Assembly (NCBI RefSeq): GCF_014195505.1 | Contig: NZ_JACIBV010000001.1 | Coordinates: forward strand, 7,688,001-7,752,000 | Reading direction: 5' to 3' | From: Nonomuraea dietziae | GTDB lineage: Bacteria > Actinomycetota > Actinomycetes > Streptosporangiales > Streptosporangiaceae | DNA: 64,000 nt | Shown here: piece after piece, positions 16,390-25,542 of the stretch | Layout: each line of letters starts with the position of its first letter | Numbering within the stretch: the first letter of the stretch is position 1 | Position numbers and translations under genes: made by a program | The notes under the pieces: model-generated | Database searches by the model: none | The model's input: the letters and a program-made list of their open reading frames with translations, nothing else | What the model was told of the DNA's origin: nothing

Positions 16390-17159
16390 ACGTCCGTCCC
16401 CCCGCGCCGCACCCGTCCGGAGCGGTCCCTCCCGCCATCCCGCGTGACCTGGTCCCCAGGCACGTCGCGATCGTCATGGACGGCAACGGCCGCTGGGCCA
16501 AGCAGCGCGGCCTGCCGAGGACCGAGGGGCACAAGGCAGGCGAGGCGTCGCTCTTCGACGTCATCGAGGGCGCGATCGAGCTGGGCGTCCCCTATCTGAG
16601 CGCCTACGCCTTCTCCACCGAGAACTGGAAGCGCTCGCCCGACGAGGTGCGCTTCCTCATGGGCTTCAACCGCGACGTGATCCGCCGCCGCCGCGACGAG
16701 CTGCACGCGATGGGCGTGCGGGTGCGATGGGCGGGCAGGCCGGGCCGCCTGTGGAAGAGCGTCATCTCCGAGCTGCAGGACGCCGAGGAGATGACCAGGA
16801 ACAACCGCACGCTCACCCTGCAGTTCTGCGTCAACTACGGAGGGCAGGCCGAGATCGTCGACGCCGCGGTCAGGCTCGCGCAGGACATCGCGGCGGGCAG
16901 GGTCAAGCCCGGCAAGGTCAACGAGAAGGTCTTCGCCCGCTACCTCGACGAGCCCGACATCCCCGAGGTCGACCTGTTCGTCCGCTCGTCGGGCGAGCAG
17001 CGCTTCTCCAACTTCCTGCTGTGGCAGTCGGCCTACGCCGAGATGGTCTTCCTCAACAGGCTCTGGCCCGACTTCGACCGCAGGGACCTGTGGGAGGCCT
17101 GCGAGATCTTCGCCAAGCGCGACAGGCGCTACGGCGGGGCGGTGCCCAACCAGGTATGA
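16386..17159 (+). CDS. uppS: Isoprenyl transferase (cis-prenyl diphosphate synthase)
   Basis: 257 aa from TTG 16386 (TTGA overlap with recO). It extends isopentenyl diphosphate in cis to the polyprenyl carrier used for cell-wall synthesis. The catalytic motif is VAIVMDGNGRWAKQRG, with later YAFSTENWKRS and the C-terminal VRSSGEQRFSNFLLWQSAYAE. The motif has RSSGEQ where RTGGEQ is usual, a mild variation. It is followed by a BTAD-type regulator that starts within its stop codon. Confidence 0.95.
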   Translation: MNVRPPAPHPSGAVPPAIPRDLVPRHVAIVMDGNGRWAKQRGLPRTEGHKAGEASLFDVIEGAIELGVPYLSAYAFSTENWKRSPDEVRFLMGFNRDVIRRRRDELHAMGVRVRWAGRPGRLWKSVISELQDAEEMTRNNRTLTLQFCVNYGGQAEIVDAAVRLAQDIAAGRVKPGKVNEKVFARYLDEPDIPEVDLFVRSSGEQRFSNFLLWQSAYAEMVFLNRLWPDFDRRDLWEACEIFAKRDRRYGGAVPNQV

Positions 17160-19115
17160 GGCTCCAGCTGCTCGGCCAGGTCCGCGCGGGGGACACCGAC
17201 CTCGGCGGGGCCAGGCAACGCCTGCTGCTGGCGGCCCTCGCGCTGGCCGGCGGCAGGGCGCTGAGCAGGGACACCCTCCTCGACGCGCTGTGGGAGCACG
17301 ACCCGCCCCGCACCGCGCTCAACGTGCTGCGCACCTACGCCTCCAGGCTGAGGGCCGTGCTCCCGCCTGGAGCGATCACCCTGGTCGGTGACGGATACGC
17401 GCTGAGCGGGGTCACCACCGACGCGGAGGAGTTCGAGGCGCTGGCGGCGGGCAGGCCGCGCGAGGCGCTGGCGCTGTGGCGCGGCGAGGCGCTGGCGGGG
17501 CTCGAGGGCGGCTACGCCGCCGCGCAGCGCGCCAGGCTGGAGGAGCGCCGCCTGACGGTGCTGGAACGCGCCGTCGAGGCCGACCTCGAGGCGGGCCTGC
17601 ACGCCGAGGCGGTGGCCGAGCTGCGCGCGCTGGTGGCTGCCCACCCGCTGCGCGAACGGCTGAGCGCCCTGCTCATGCTCGCCCTGCACAGGTCGGGACG
17701 GCAGGCCGAGGCGCTGGCCGTCTACTCCGACCTGCGCGCGCTCCTGAGCGACGAGCTGGGCATCGACCCCTCGCCAGAGCTGTCGGAGCTGCACCTGCGC
17801 GTCCTGGGGGGTGAGCTTCCCCCTCCGAGGACGGCCGTGCGGCCCGCCCAGCTGCCCGCCGATCTCGCCGACTTCACCGGCAGGGCCGAACTGGTCGAGG
17901 CGCTGGCCACCGAGCTGGCCCCCGGCGCCGCCCTGCCCGTCCACGTCATCGCGGGCATCGGCGGCGTCGGCAAGACCGCGCTCGCCGTACGGGTGGCCCA
18001 CCGGGTCAGGGGCCGCTTCCCCGACGGCCAGCTGGCCATCGACCTGCGCGGAGGCAGCGACCCTATGGATCCGGCCGACGCGCTGGAAAGGCTCCTCGGC
18101 GCGCTCGGCGTCGGCGGCCCGCCCGCCGGCCTCGCCGACAGGGCCGCCCTCTACCGCTCGCTGCTCGACGGCCGCAGGATGCTGGTCCTGCTCGACAACG
18201 CGGCGTCGGAGGCACAGGTCAGGCCGCTGCTCCCGGGCACTTCGCAGTGCGCGGTGATCGTCACGGGGCGCTCCAGGCTGGCCGCCCTCGCCGGAGCCCG
18301 CACGCACGACCTCGACGTGCTGACCAGGCCCGAGGCGCTCAGCCTGCTGGGCGCCGTCGCGGGCAGGGCCAGGATCGCCGCCGAGCCCGAGGCCGCCGTC
18401 GCGGTGGCCGAGGCGTGCGCGTTCCTGCCGCTGGCCGTACGGATCGCCGCCGCGCGCCTGGCGGCCAGGCCCCGGCTGGAACGTGGCGGTCCTTCGCGAC
18501 AAGGTCGCGGGCGAGCGGAGGCTGGCCGAGCTGGCGATCGGCGACCTGGCGGTGGAGCGCACCTTCGACCTCGGATACGACCAGCTCGCCGCCGAGCAGG
18601 CGCGGGCCTTCAGGCTGCTGGCCGTCGCCGACGCGCCCGATCTCACCCTGCGCGTCGCCGCCGTCGTCCTCGGCGTGGACGACCCCGAGCCGCTGTGCGA
18701 GTCGCTGGTCGACCTCAACCTGCTCGAATCGCCCGCGCCCGGCCGCTACCGCTACCACGACCTGCTGAGGGTCTTCGCGCGCAGCAAGGTGGCCGACGAG
18801 GAGCGCGACGAGGCGCTGGCCAGGCTGACGGGCGACTGGCTCCGGCAGGTGCGCGCCGCTGCCGCCGCCAGCAGGGACGGCTCCCCTCAGGCCGGCGCGT
18901 GGCTGGCGGAGGAGGCCGCCTGCCTGGTGGGCACGCTGCGCAGGCACGAGGGCGAGCCCCTGCCGCGCCGCAGGCAGGGCAGCACGCTCGCCGTCGCCCG
19001 CGCGCTGTGCGAGGTGGGCGGCGGCGACTCCCAGGAGGCGCTGGTCCGCGGGCTGATCGCGCTCGGCGAGGGCGACCCGGCGACAGAGGAGGCCATGGCG
19101 GCGCTGCGTATATGA
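17156..19115 (+). pseudogene. BTAD/NB-ARC (AfsR/SARP-like) transcriptional regulator, frameshifted
   Basis: ATG 17156 overlaps the uppS stop by 4 nt. Domains in order: OmpR-type winged helix (MRLQLLGQVRAG, ALNVLRTYASRLRAVL), BTAD domain (LSALLMLALHRSGRQAEAL, LGIDPSPELSELH), then NB-ARC with P-loop VIAGIGGVGKTALAVR and Walker B MLVLLDNA. At the CCCC run 18470-18473 the frame is lost; removing one C gives LAARPGWNVAVLRDKVAGER and then an open frame to 19115. The corrected product is about 652 aa, shorter than typical AfsR proteins, with little or no TPR region. The break is either a real mutation or a homopolymer sequencing error. Confidence 0.85.
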
Positions 19116-19158
19116 GCGCTCATGCCGGATTCAATCGCGCCCGTGCAGCATCGACGGC

Positions 19159-20031
19159 ATGCAGATCTCCGGATTCGACTACTCCCGTGTCGCCGTGGAC
19201 GGCGACATCGCGCTCAACGTCGCCATGGCGGGCTCGGGGCCGCCCATCGTGCTCCTGCACGGCTTCCCGCAGACCCACCTGATCTGGCGGCACGTCGCCG
19301 CGGACCTGGCCGTCGACCACACCGTGCTCGTGCCCGACCTGCGAGGGTACGGCGACAGCGACAAGCCCGCCGACCAGGACGGCGAGACCTACTCCAAGCG
19401 CAGGATGGGCGACGACATCGTCGCCATGGCGGCGGCGCTCGGCCACGACAGCTTCGCGCTGGCCGGTCACGACAGGGGCGCGCTGGTCGCCTTCAGAGCG
19501 GCCATGGACCATCCCGCGACGATCACCCATCTGGCCGCCCTCGACGTGCTGCCCACCCTCGACATGTGGGAGGTCATGCGCGGCACCCTGGGCGCGATCG
19601 GCTTCCACCTGTATCTGATGGCCCAGCCGCCGGGGCTGCCCGAGCAGCTGATCGCCGCGGCCCCCGACCTGTTCTTCGGCCACTTCCTCGACCTGTGGAC
19701 CAGGGACCCCGACGCGATCCCCCCGGACGTGCGGGCCGCCTACCTCAAGGCGTCGAGGGAGGCGATCCCCTCGATCGTCGCCGACTACCGCGCCAGCGCC
19801 ACCGTCGACAAGGCGCACGATGAGGCGGACAGGGCGGCGGGCAACCGCCTCGGCATGCCGGTCACCGTGCTGCAGCAGGACTGGGGCGACGTCCTGCCGT
19901 ACGACGCGGTGGGGTTGTGGCGGGAGTGGGCGGCCGACCTGGAGCACCGGACGATCACGACAGGGCACTTCGTCGCGGAGGAGAGCCCCGAGACGGTCAC
20001 GACCGCCCTGCGGGCGCTGCTCGCCCGCTGA
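19159..20031 (+). CDS. Alpha/beta hydrolase, haloacetate dehalogenase / epoxide hydrolase type
   Basis: 290 aa. Oxyanion motif HGFPQTH, cap-preceding DLRGYGDSDKP, nucleophile Asp in AGHDRGALVAFR, and C-terminal histidine in TTGHFVAEE. An Asp nucleophile in GHDRG is the pattern of fluoroacetate/haloacetate dehalogenases and epoxide hydrolases, not of Ser esterases. It would hydrolyse a carbon-halogen or epoxide bond; the substrate is not known. Starts 43 nt after the BTAD regulator. Confidence 0.85.
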   Translation: MQISGFDYSRVAVDGDIALNVAMAGSGPPIVLLHGFPQTHLIWRHVAADLAVDHTVLVPDLRGYGDSDKPADQDGETYSKRRMGDDIVAMAAALGHDSFALAGHDRGALVAFRAAMDHPATITHLAALDVLPTLDMWEVMRGTLGAIGFHLYLMAQPPGLPEQLIAAAPDLFFGHFLDLWTRDPDAIPPDVRAAYLKASREAIPSIVADYRASATVDKAHDEADRAAGNRLGMPVTVLQQDWGDVLPYDAVGLWREWAADLEHRTITTGHFVAEESPETVTTALRALLAR

Positions 20032-20036
20032 GCCGG

Positions 20037-20990
20037 CTAACCCTTGCGGGCGGCCCTGGCGCGGCGCTTGCCCTCGTGCATGGCGGCCACCCTGGCGATG
20101 GGGATGGTGTGACCCTCGGCCACGAGGTCGTCGGGCAGCGCCTGCGCAGCGGGCATCAGCTCGGCCCACGGATCGCCGTCGCCGAGCAGGCCCACGGCGG
20201 TGCGCACGGTGAAGTCGCCGGGTGTCACGCGGTCGAGGTCGTCCCACGCCACGGGGAACGACACGGGGACGCCCGGTCTGACGCGCGGGCTGTAGGCCGC
20301 CACGACCGTCGCCCCACCCGCTCGGGTGGAGTCGAGGAAGACCTTGCCCTCGCGGTCCTCCCTGATGAAGGCGGTGGTCGCGAGGGCGGGGTCGAGCCGC
20401 TCGGCCCTGGCGGCCAGGGCGCGGGTGGCGGCCGCCACGTCGGGCGTCGCAAGACCGTCGATCAGTGGGACGAAGACGTGCAGGCCCTTGGCGCCGCTGG
20501 TCTTGACCGCGCCGGCGAGACCGGAGTCGGCCAGCGCCTGGCGGACCAGGTGGGCGGCGCCGACCACGGAGGGGAAGGCGTCACCGGCCGGCGGGTCGAG
20601 GTCGAGCACCAGGTGCGTGGGGTGCTCCCTGTTGTCCGCGCGCATCAGCGTGGGGTGGTACTCCACCGCCCGCTGGTTGGCGAACCACAGCAGGGTTTTG
20701 CGGTCGTCGCACAGGGCGTAGGAGACCTCCCGCCGCGAGGTCTCGGCCCAGAGCGTGACCGTGGCGATCCACGAGGGGGCGTAGGTCGGGACGTTCTTCT
20801 GCATGAAGGGCGCCTGGCCCTGCCGGACCCTGACCACCGACAGCGGACGGCCGCGCAGCGCGGGGATCATGCGGTCGCGCACGGCGTCGAGGTAGTCGAC
20901 CAGGTCGCGCTTGGTCGCGCCCGCGTCGTCGAAGAGCGGCTGGTCGAGATTGGTCAGGGCGACGTCGTCCCTGACCTCGTCGGTGCTCAC
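20037..20990 (-). CDS. Stand-alone LigD-type primase/polymerase domain protein
   Basis: 317 aa from GTG 20990. Archaeo-eukaryotic primase fold of the LigD polymerase type: HLVLDLDPPAGD supplies the catalytic aspartates, followed by KTSGAKGLHVFVPL and the nucleotide-binding region DSTRAGGATVVAAYSPR. Such proteins add nucleotides during non-homologous end joining. No ligase or nuclease domain is attached and no ku gene is in the window. The GTG lies 7 nt after the preceding gene's stop; an ATG at 21032 would overlap that gene and add an unconserved N-terminus. Confidence 0.88.
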   Translation of the reverse strand: MSTDEVRDDVALTNLDQPLFDDAGATKRDLVDYLDAVRDRMIPALRGRPLSVVRVRQGQAPFMQKNVPTYAPSWIATVTLWAETSRREVSYALCDDRKTLLWFANQRAVEYHPTLMRADNREHPTHLVLDLDPPAGDAFPSVVGAAHLVRQALADSGLAGAVKTSGAKGLHVFVPLIDGLATPDVAAATRALAARAERLDPALATTAFIREDREGKVFLDSTRAGGATVVAAYSPRVRPGVPVSFPVAWDDLDRVTPGDFTVRTAVGLLGDGDPWAELMPAAQALPDDLVAEGHTIPIARVAAMHEGKRRARAARKG

Positions 20991-20997
20991 CGGATCA

Positions 20998-21546
20998 TCA
21001 TGCCCTGCGCCTGGCCCGGTATGCGGCGACATGCATGCGATTGCCGCAGGTGCGGCTGTCGCAGTAGACCCTGGACCTGTTGCGCGACTCGTCGACGAAG
21101 ACCCTGGCGCAGCCGGGCGCCGAACAGGTGCGCAGCCGCTCCCACTCGCCCTCGACCAGCAGGTGGGCCAGCGCGATCCCGCAGTCGGCCGCCAGGTGCT
21201 CGGCCAGCGAGGCGTCGGGGGCGAAGTAGTGCATGTGGACCGGATGACCGTCGTGCTCGGTCAGGCTGGGCGTGATCCTGGTGTCGGCGAGCAGCGTGTT
21301 GAGCAGCCGCACGGCGTTCGCCTGGTCGGTGGCGGTGAAGACACGGTGGAAGTCCTCCCGCAGCATGCGCACCTGCCCGAGGTCGCGCGGGGTGAGGGCC
21401 TCGATGCCGCTGACCTGGCGGGCCCTGACGAACTCGGCGAGATCGTCGAGGTCGGCCAGGCCCTCGTCTCCGCCGGTCGAGGGAGAGGTGTTCACCAGAT
21501 CGACGACCGTGGCCAGCGAATACACCATGTCATGGCCAAACGGCAT
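20998..21546 (-). CDS. CGNR zinc-finger domain protein
   Basis: 182 aa. The N-terminus is an ABATE-type domain (SLATVVDLVNTSPS); the C-terminus is the CGNR zinc finger: RTCSAPGCARVFVDES, then YCDSRTCGNRMHVAAYR. These proteins are taken to be transcriptional regulators. It lies immediately before the LigD-type polymerase gene on the same strand, so the two are probably co-transcribed. Confidence 0.88.
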   Translation of the reverse strand: MPFGHDMVYSLATVVDLVNTSPSTGGDEGLADLDDLAEFVRARQVSGIEALTPRDLGQVRMLREDFHRVFTATDQANAVRLLNTLLADTRITPSLTEHDGHPVHMHYFAPDASLAEHLAADCGIALAHLLVEGEWERLRTCSAPGCARVFVDESRNRSRVYCDSRTCGNRMHVAAYRARRRA

Positions 21547-21593
21547 GTTGGCTCCTGTCTTGGCCTACTGCAGCGTGGGGCCACAGCGTATCT

Positions 21594-21610
21594 CCCGGAC
21601 GGAGTCCGGG
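21594..21610. terminator. Hairpin downstream of zur
   Basis: CCCGGAC (21594-21600) and GTCCGGG (21604-21610) pair perfectly around a 3-nt loop, about 50 nt past the zur stop in the znu transcription direction and before the CGNR gene. Plausible terminator; no T tract. Confidence 0.45.
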
Positions 21611-21658
21611 GGGCCTTACGAAGGCGCACATCGCCGTACGGGCGGGTGATCCGGCGCG

Positions 21659-22048
21659 CTAGGAGGCGCGCACCGCCGCCGAGCAGGAGGCGCAGGTGCC
21701 GAAGACCTCCACGGTGTGGGTGACGTCGGTGAAGCCGTGCTCGGCGCCGACGGCCTCGGCCCAGCGCTCGACGTCGGGCCCCGCCACCTCCACCGTACGG
21801 CCGCAGCGGCGGCAGACGAGGTGGTGGTGATGGTCGCCGCTGGCGCAGGCGCGGTAGACCGACTCGCCGTCGTCGGTGCGCAGCACGTCGACCTTGCCTC
21901 CGTCGGCCAGCGCCTGGAGCGCCCTGTAGACCGTGGTGAGGCCGATCTTGGCGCCGTCGGAACGCATTTCCGCGTAGACGTCCTGCGCGCTGCGGAAACC
22001 TTCGCTTCTGCGAAGGGTGTCGTGGACAGCGTCGCGTCGATTGGTCAT
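21659..22048 (-). CDS. zur: Fur-family zinc regulator (Zur-like)
   Basis: 129 aa. Winged helix with GLTTVYRALQALADGGKVDVL, metal site DHHHHLVCRRCGRTVEV and a second pair of cysteines in GTCASCSAAV. Its position as the last gene of the znuA-C-B operon, with an ATGA overlap, points to zinc rather than iron. When zinc-loaded it should bind the Zur box at 24632-24646 and repress its own operon. Confidence 0.92.
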   Translation of the reverse strand: MTNRRDAVHDTLRRSEGFRSAQDVYAEMRSDGAKIGLTTVYRALQALADGGKVDVLRTDDGESVYRACASGDHHHHLVCRRCGRTVEVAGPDVERWAEAVGAEHGFTDVTHTVEVFGTCASCSAAVRAS

Positions 22049-22887
22049 GAGTGGCTCTCCCGGGTTCGGCCTCGGCCTCGCCGTACGAATCTACCGACCA
22101 CGAGGGCCAGCACGAAGCCGGCGAGAGCGAGAAGGACGATGGCTGCGCCAGGGGGCACCTTAACGGAGAATGTCGAGCTCAGCAGCCCTCCCACGGCGGC
22201 GATGACGCCGAAGACCATCGACAGCAGCATCGTGGCGCGAAATCCCCTGGTGAACTGCTGGCTCGTGGCCACCGGAATCACCATGAGCGCGCTCACCAGC
22301 AGCAGCCCCACCACGCGCATGGCGATCACGACCGTGAGCGCCGCCGTCACCGCGATGAGCAGGCTGAGGAAGCGCACCGGCAGGCCGCTGGCCTTGGCCA
22401 CCTCCTCGTCCTGGCAGAGCACGAACAGCTCCCTGCCGAAGACCACCACCATCGCGATCACGGCGACGGCCAGCGCGCCGATGACCCACAGATCCTCGGC
22501 CGTGACGCTGGCGATGGCGCCGAACAGGTAGGAGGTCAGCTTGGCGTTGCTGCCGCCAGGAGCGATGGAGATCAGCATCACGCCGCCCGCGATGCCGCCG
22601 TAGAACAGCAGCGCGAGCGCCACGTCCCCGCTCGTACGGCCGCGCGCCCGCACCAGCTCGATGGCGACGGCCCCGATGACCGAGACCAGGACGGCGGTCA
22701 GCACGGGGGCGGTGCCCGTCAGGAAGCCGAGCGCGACGCCGGTGAGCGCCACGTGCCCGATGCCGTCACCGAGCAGGGCGAGGCGGCGCTGGACGATGAA
22801 GGTGCCGACGAGCGGCGCGCAGAGCCCGACCAGCAGCGCAGCGATCACCGCGCGCTGCATGAAGGGCAGTTGGAGGATCTCGATCAC
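22045..22887 (-). CDS. znuB: Zinc ABC transporter permease
   Basis: 280 aa from GTG 22887, which overlaps the znuC stop (GTGA). ABC-3 family membrane subunit with about eight hydrophobic segments, e.g. AVIAALLVGLCAPLVGTFIV, GDGIGHVALTGVALGFL, VAIAMRV-like helices and IVLLALAGFVLALVVG. It forms the channel for zinc entering across the cytoplasmic membrane. Longer upstream starts run back into znuC and are unlikely. Confidence 0.93.
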   Translation of the reverse strand: MIEILQLPFMQRAVIAALLVGLCAPLVGTFIVQRRLALLGDGIGHVALTGVALGFLTGTAPVLTAVLVSVIGAVAIELVRARGRTSGDVALALLFYGGIAGGVMLISIAPGGSNAKLTSYLFGAIASVTAEDLWVIGALAVAVIAMVVVFGRELFVLCQDEEVAKASGLPVRFLSLLIAVTAALTVVIAMRVVGLLLVSALMVIPVATSQQFTRGFRATMLLSMVFGVIAAVGGLLSSTFSVKVPPGAAIVLLALAGFVLALVVGRFVRRGRGRTRESHS

Positions 22888-23666
22888 GCCTCGGCCCTCC
22901 ATCCCGCCAGCGGGCCCGTGACGGGCTCCTCGGCGTGCGGGTGGACGTGCTCGTGACCGGGTTTGGCGCACTCGCCCTCAGGCCTGGGAGGCACGCCGTC
23001 GTGGGCGATCACGCCGTCGCGGATCAGGATGCCGCGGGTGATGATCGGCTCCAGGGGGCCGAGCTCGTGGGCGACCAGCACGATCGTCCTGCCGTCGCGC
23101 ACCAGGGCGGAGAGGGTGTCGGCGAGCAGGTGCTGGCTGTCGGCGTCGACGCCGGCGGTGGGCTCGTCCATCACGTAGGTGTCGGGCTCACCGGCGAGCG
23201 CGCGGGCGATGAGCACCCGCTGCTGCTGGCCGCCCGAGAGGTTCTGCACCGAGTCGCCCGCCCTGTCGGCCAGCGACACCGCCTCCAGCGCGCGCTCCAC
23301 GGCCTGCCTGTCGGCCTCGGTGGTCGGGCGCAGGCGGCGCTGGCGGGCGATCCGGCCCGAGGCCACGACCTCGCGCACGGTGGCGGGCACGCCGCCGCCG
23401 ATCTGCAGGCGCTGGGGCACGTAGCCGACGCGCCACCACTCGCGGAATCTCGCGGGCGGCCTGCCGTACAGGAGGGTCTGCCCGCCGGACAGCGGGGTGA
23501 GGCCGAGAAGGGCCCTGATCAGGGTGGACTTGCCCGAGCCGTTGGCTCCGAGCACGGCCACGACCTCGCCCGCGCAGATGGTCAGATCGACGCCGCGAAG
23601 CACAGACCGGCGGTCCAGGCTCACCTGGCCGCCGGTCATGTCGAAGACTGCTGTCACGCTGTGCAT
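22884..23666 (-). CDS. znuC: Zinc ABC transporter ATP-binding protein
   Basis: 260 aa. Walker A LGANGSGKSTLIRALLG, signature LSGGQQQRVLIARAL, Walker B TYVMDEPTAGVD and switch His in VLVAHELG. The tail GHEHVHPHAEE is His-rich and may bind zinc. ATG 23666 overlaps the znuA stop by 13 nt; GTG 23657 would give a 4-nt GTGA overlap like the other joints of this operon and is an equally good start. Confidence 0.92.
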   Translation of the reverse strand: MHSVTAVFDMTGGQVSLDRRSVLRGVDLTICAGEVVAVLGANGSGKSTLIRALLGLTPLSGGQTLLYGRPPARFREWWRVGYVPQRLQIGGGVPATVREVVASGRIARQRRLRPTTEADRQAVERALEAVSLADRAGDSVQNLSGGQQQRVLIARALAGEPDTYVMDEPTAGVDADSQHLLADTLSALVRDGRTIVLVAHELGPLEPIITRGILIRDGVIAHDGVPPRPEGECAKPGHEHVHPHAEEPVTGPLAGWRAEA

Positions 23667-24616
23667 CCCAGTGCGGTTCGCAGGGTGGTGAGGTTGCCAC
23701 GCATCGCCGACAGGTAGTCACCGCCGGACGGCTGGCTCTCCATGGGGTCGAGCACCGCTGTCTTCGCCCCCACCTCCGTGGCGAGGACCTCGGCGACCTT
23801 GGTGCTGACGAGGGCCTCAGTGAAGATGGTAGTGACCTTCTCGGCCTTGGCGACCTTGGCCACCTCCGCGATGCGGGCGGGGGAGGGCTCGGCCTCGGGA
23901 TCGATCGAGATGCCGACCTGCTTGAGCTTGTAGCGGTTGGCCAGGTAGCCGAACGCCTCGTGCGCGGTCACGATCGACCTGGTGGAGCAGGTGGCGAGCC
24001 CCTTGGTGAACTCCTGGTCGAGTGCGCCGAGCGCGGCGACGGTCTTGGCGGCGCGCTCCTTGTAGTCCTGGGCGTGCGCGGGGTCGGCCTCGGCCAGCCG
24101 CTCGCTCAGCTTGGTGGCCACGCCGGCGAAGCGGCTCGGGTCCAGCCACAGGTGCGGGTCGTAGGAGACCTCGTGCTCGTGCTCGTGGGCCGCCTCGCCG
24201 CCCTCCGGCTCCTCCTCCGCGTGCGCGGGCAGGGTCTGTACGACGGCGGCCGCGTCGAACCCCTTGTCGGCGCCGTTCTGCTCGACCGCCTCGTCCACGG
24301 CGGGCTGCAGGCCCTTGATGTAGACGGTCATCGTGGCCCCGCCGACGCCGGCGACCTGCTGCGGGGTGAGCTCGAGGTCGTGCGGCTCCACACCCGGCGC
24401 GGTCAGCGTCTGGACCGTGACGTCCTGGCCGGCGATCTGCTCGGTGAGCCACTGCAGCGGGTAGAAGGCTGCCACGACGGTGGGCTTGTCGCCGGCGGCC
24501 CCGCCGGGCGCGGCGGCGGTCTGCGCGGCGCCTGACCCGCACGCGGCGGTGGTGGCCAGCAGCACGCCGCCGGCCAGGAGCGAGAGGAATCGGGCTTTAT
24601 AGGGCATCACGCCCAC
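23654..24616 (-). CDS. znuA: Zinc ABC transporter substrate-binding lipoprotein
   Basis: 320 aa. Signal peptide with lipobox LATTAAC, then a cluster A-I metal-binding fold: VVAAFYPLQWLTEQIAG, PGVEPHDLELTP, a His/Glu-rich loop (AAHEHEHEV) typical of zinc-specific members, HLWLDPSRF and VTAHEAFGYLANRY. It captures zinc outside the membrane and passes it to ZnuB. Starts GTG 24616 or ATG 24607. First gene of the operon, directly after a Zur box. Confidence 0.93.
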   Translation of the reverse strand: MGVMPYKARFLSLLAGGVLLATTAACGSGAAQTAAAPGGAAGDKPTVVAAFYPLQWLTEQIAGQDVTVQTLTAPGVEPHDLELTPQQVAGVGGATMTVYIKGLQPAVDEAVEQNGADKGFDAAAVVQTLPAHAEEEPEGGEAAHEHEHEVSYDPHLWLDPSRFAGVATKLSERLAEADPAHAQDYKERAAKTVAALGALDQEFTKGLATCSTRSIVTAHEAFGYLANRYKLKQVGISIDPEAEPSPARIAEVAKVAKAEKVTTIFTEALVSTKVAEVLATEVGAKTAVLDPMESQPSGGDYLSAMRGNLTTLRTALGCTA

Positions 24617-24631
24617 AAGTATGACCCAGAA

Positions 24632-24646
24632 TGAAAATGGTTGTCA
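24632..24646. promoter_or_regulatory. Zur box (TGAAAATGGTTGTCA)
   Basis: 15-bp inverted repeat 16-30 nt upstream of the znuA start. It closely matches the TGAAAATGATTTTCA-type box known for actinobacterial Zur, and the operon itself encodes a Zur-like protein. Confidence 0.85.
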
Positions 24647-24702
24647 AAATCCCTCGGGATGCCGGCGACGGCAGGGGGCTCGCGCGCCGACCGGCATCCC
24701 TG

Positions 24703-25542
24703 TCACCCTGACGTCGCGGCCCTGGCCGAGCCGTGGCCCGAGCCCGTCAGGGTGAGCCGGTGCTCGCCGGAGTAGACGTTCATCGAGTCGCCTCTCAGGA
24801 AACCGATGAGCGTCAGCCCCTCTTCCGCCGCCAGCTCCACCGCGAGGGAGGAGGGCGCGGACACCGCGGCGAGGACGGGGATCCCGGCCATGACCGCCTT
24901 CTGCACCAGTTCGAAGGAGGCCCGCCCCGAGACCATCAGCACGGTCCCCGACAGCGGCAGGCGATCTTCGCGCAGCGCCCAGCCGACCAGCTTGTCGACG
25001 GCGTTGTGCCTGCCGACGTCCTCGCGGACGCACAGCGCCTCGCCCTCGAGGCTGAACAGGCCCGCCGCGTGCAACCCGCCCGTCCTGTCGAAGACCCGCT
25101 GGGCGGACCTCAACCGGTCGGGCAGCTCTCTCAGAACATGGCTGCCGATCCGCGCGGGGTCGTCGCGGGCGCTCCACCTGGCCACCGTGCGGACGGCCTC
25201 GAGCGAGGCCTTGCCGCAGACGCCGCAGGAGGAGGTGGTGGAGAAGTTGCGCGCCTCAGGTGCCTCGACGCCCGGCGCGAGCCGTACGTCGAGGACGTTG
25301 TAGGTCTCGAGGTCCGCGCAGTGTCGCATGGTCGAGATGTCCTCTGACGAGGCGAGCGTGCCCTCGCTCACCAGGAATCCCGCGGCGAGGTCGAAGTCGT
25401 CGCCCGGCGTGCGCATGGTGACGGTGAGCGCCTGGCCGCCGACCCTGATCTCCAGGGGCTCCTCGGCGGCCAGCGAGTCGCGCCTCCGGGTCGAGACGTG
25501 CGCCTTGACGTGCAGTATCTGGCGTTTCTTTGTCCTAGACAT
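24703..25542 (-). CDS. fdhD: Formate dehydrogenase accessory sulfurtransferase FdhD
   Basis: 279 aa. It passes sulfur to the molybdenum cofactor of formate dehydrogenase, needed for activity. The catalytic cysteines are in SSCGVCGKASLEA; EDVGRHNAVDKLVGWAL and the Rossmann-like VSGRASFELVQKA are also typical. ATG 25542 overlaps the FeS subunit gene by 8 nt, so it is the last gene of the formate dehydrogenase operon. Confidence 0.95.
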   Translation of the reverse strand: MSRTKKRQILHVKAHVSTRRRDSLAAEEPLEIRVGGQALTVTMRTPGDDFDLAAGFLVSEGTLASSEDISTMRHCADLETYNVLDVRLAPGVEAPEARNFSTTSSCGVCGKASLEAVRTVARWSARDDPARIGSHVLRELPDRLRSAQRVFDRTGGLHAAGLFSLEGEALCVREDVGRHNAVDKLVGWALREDRLPLSGTVLMVSGRASFELVQKAVMAGIPVLAAVSAPSSLAVELAAEEGLTLIGFLRGDSMNVYSGEHRLTLTGSGHGSARAATSG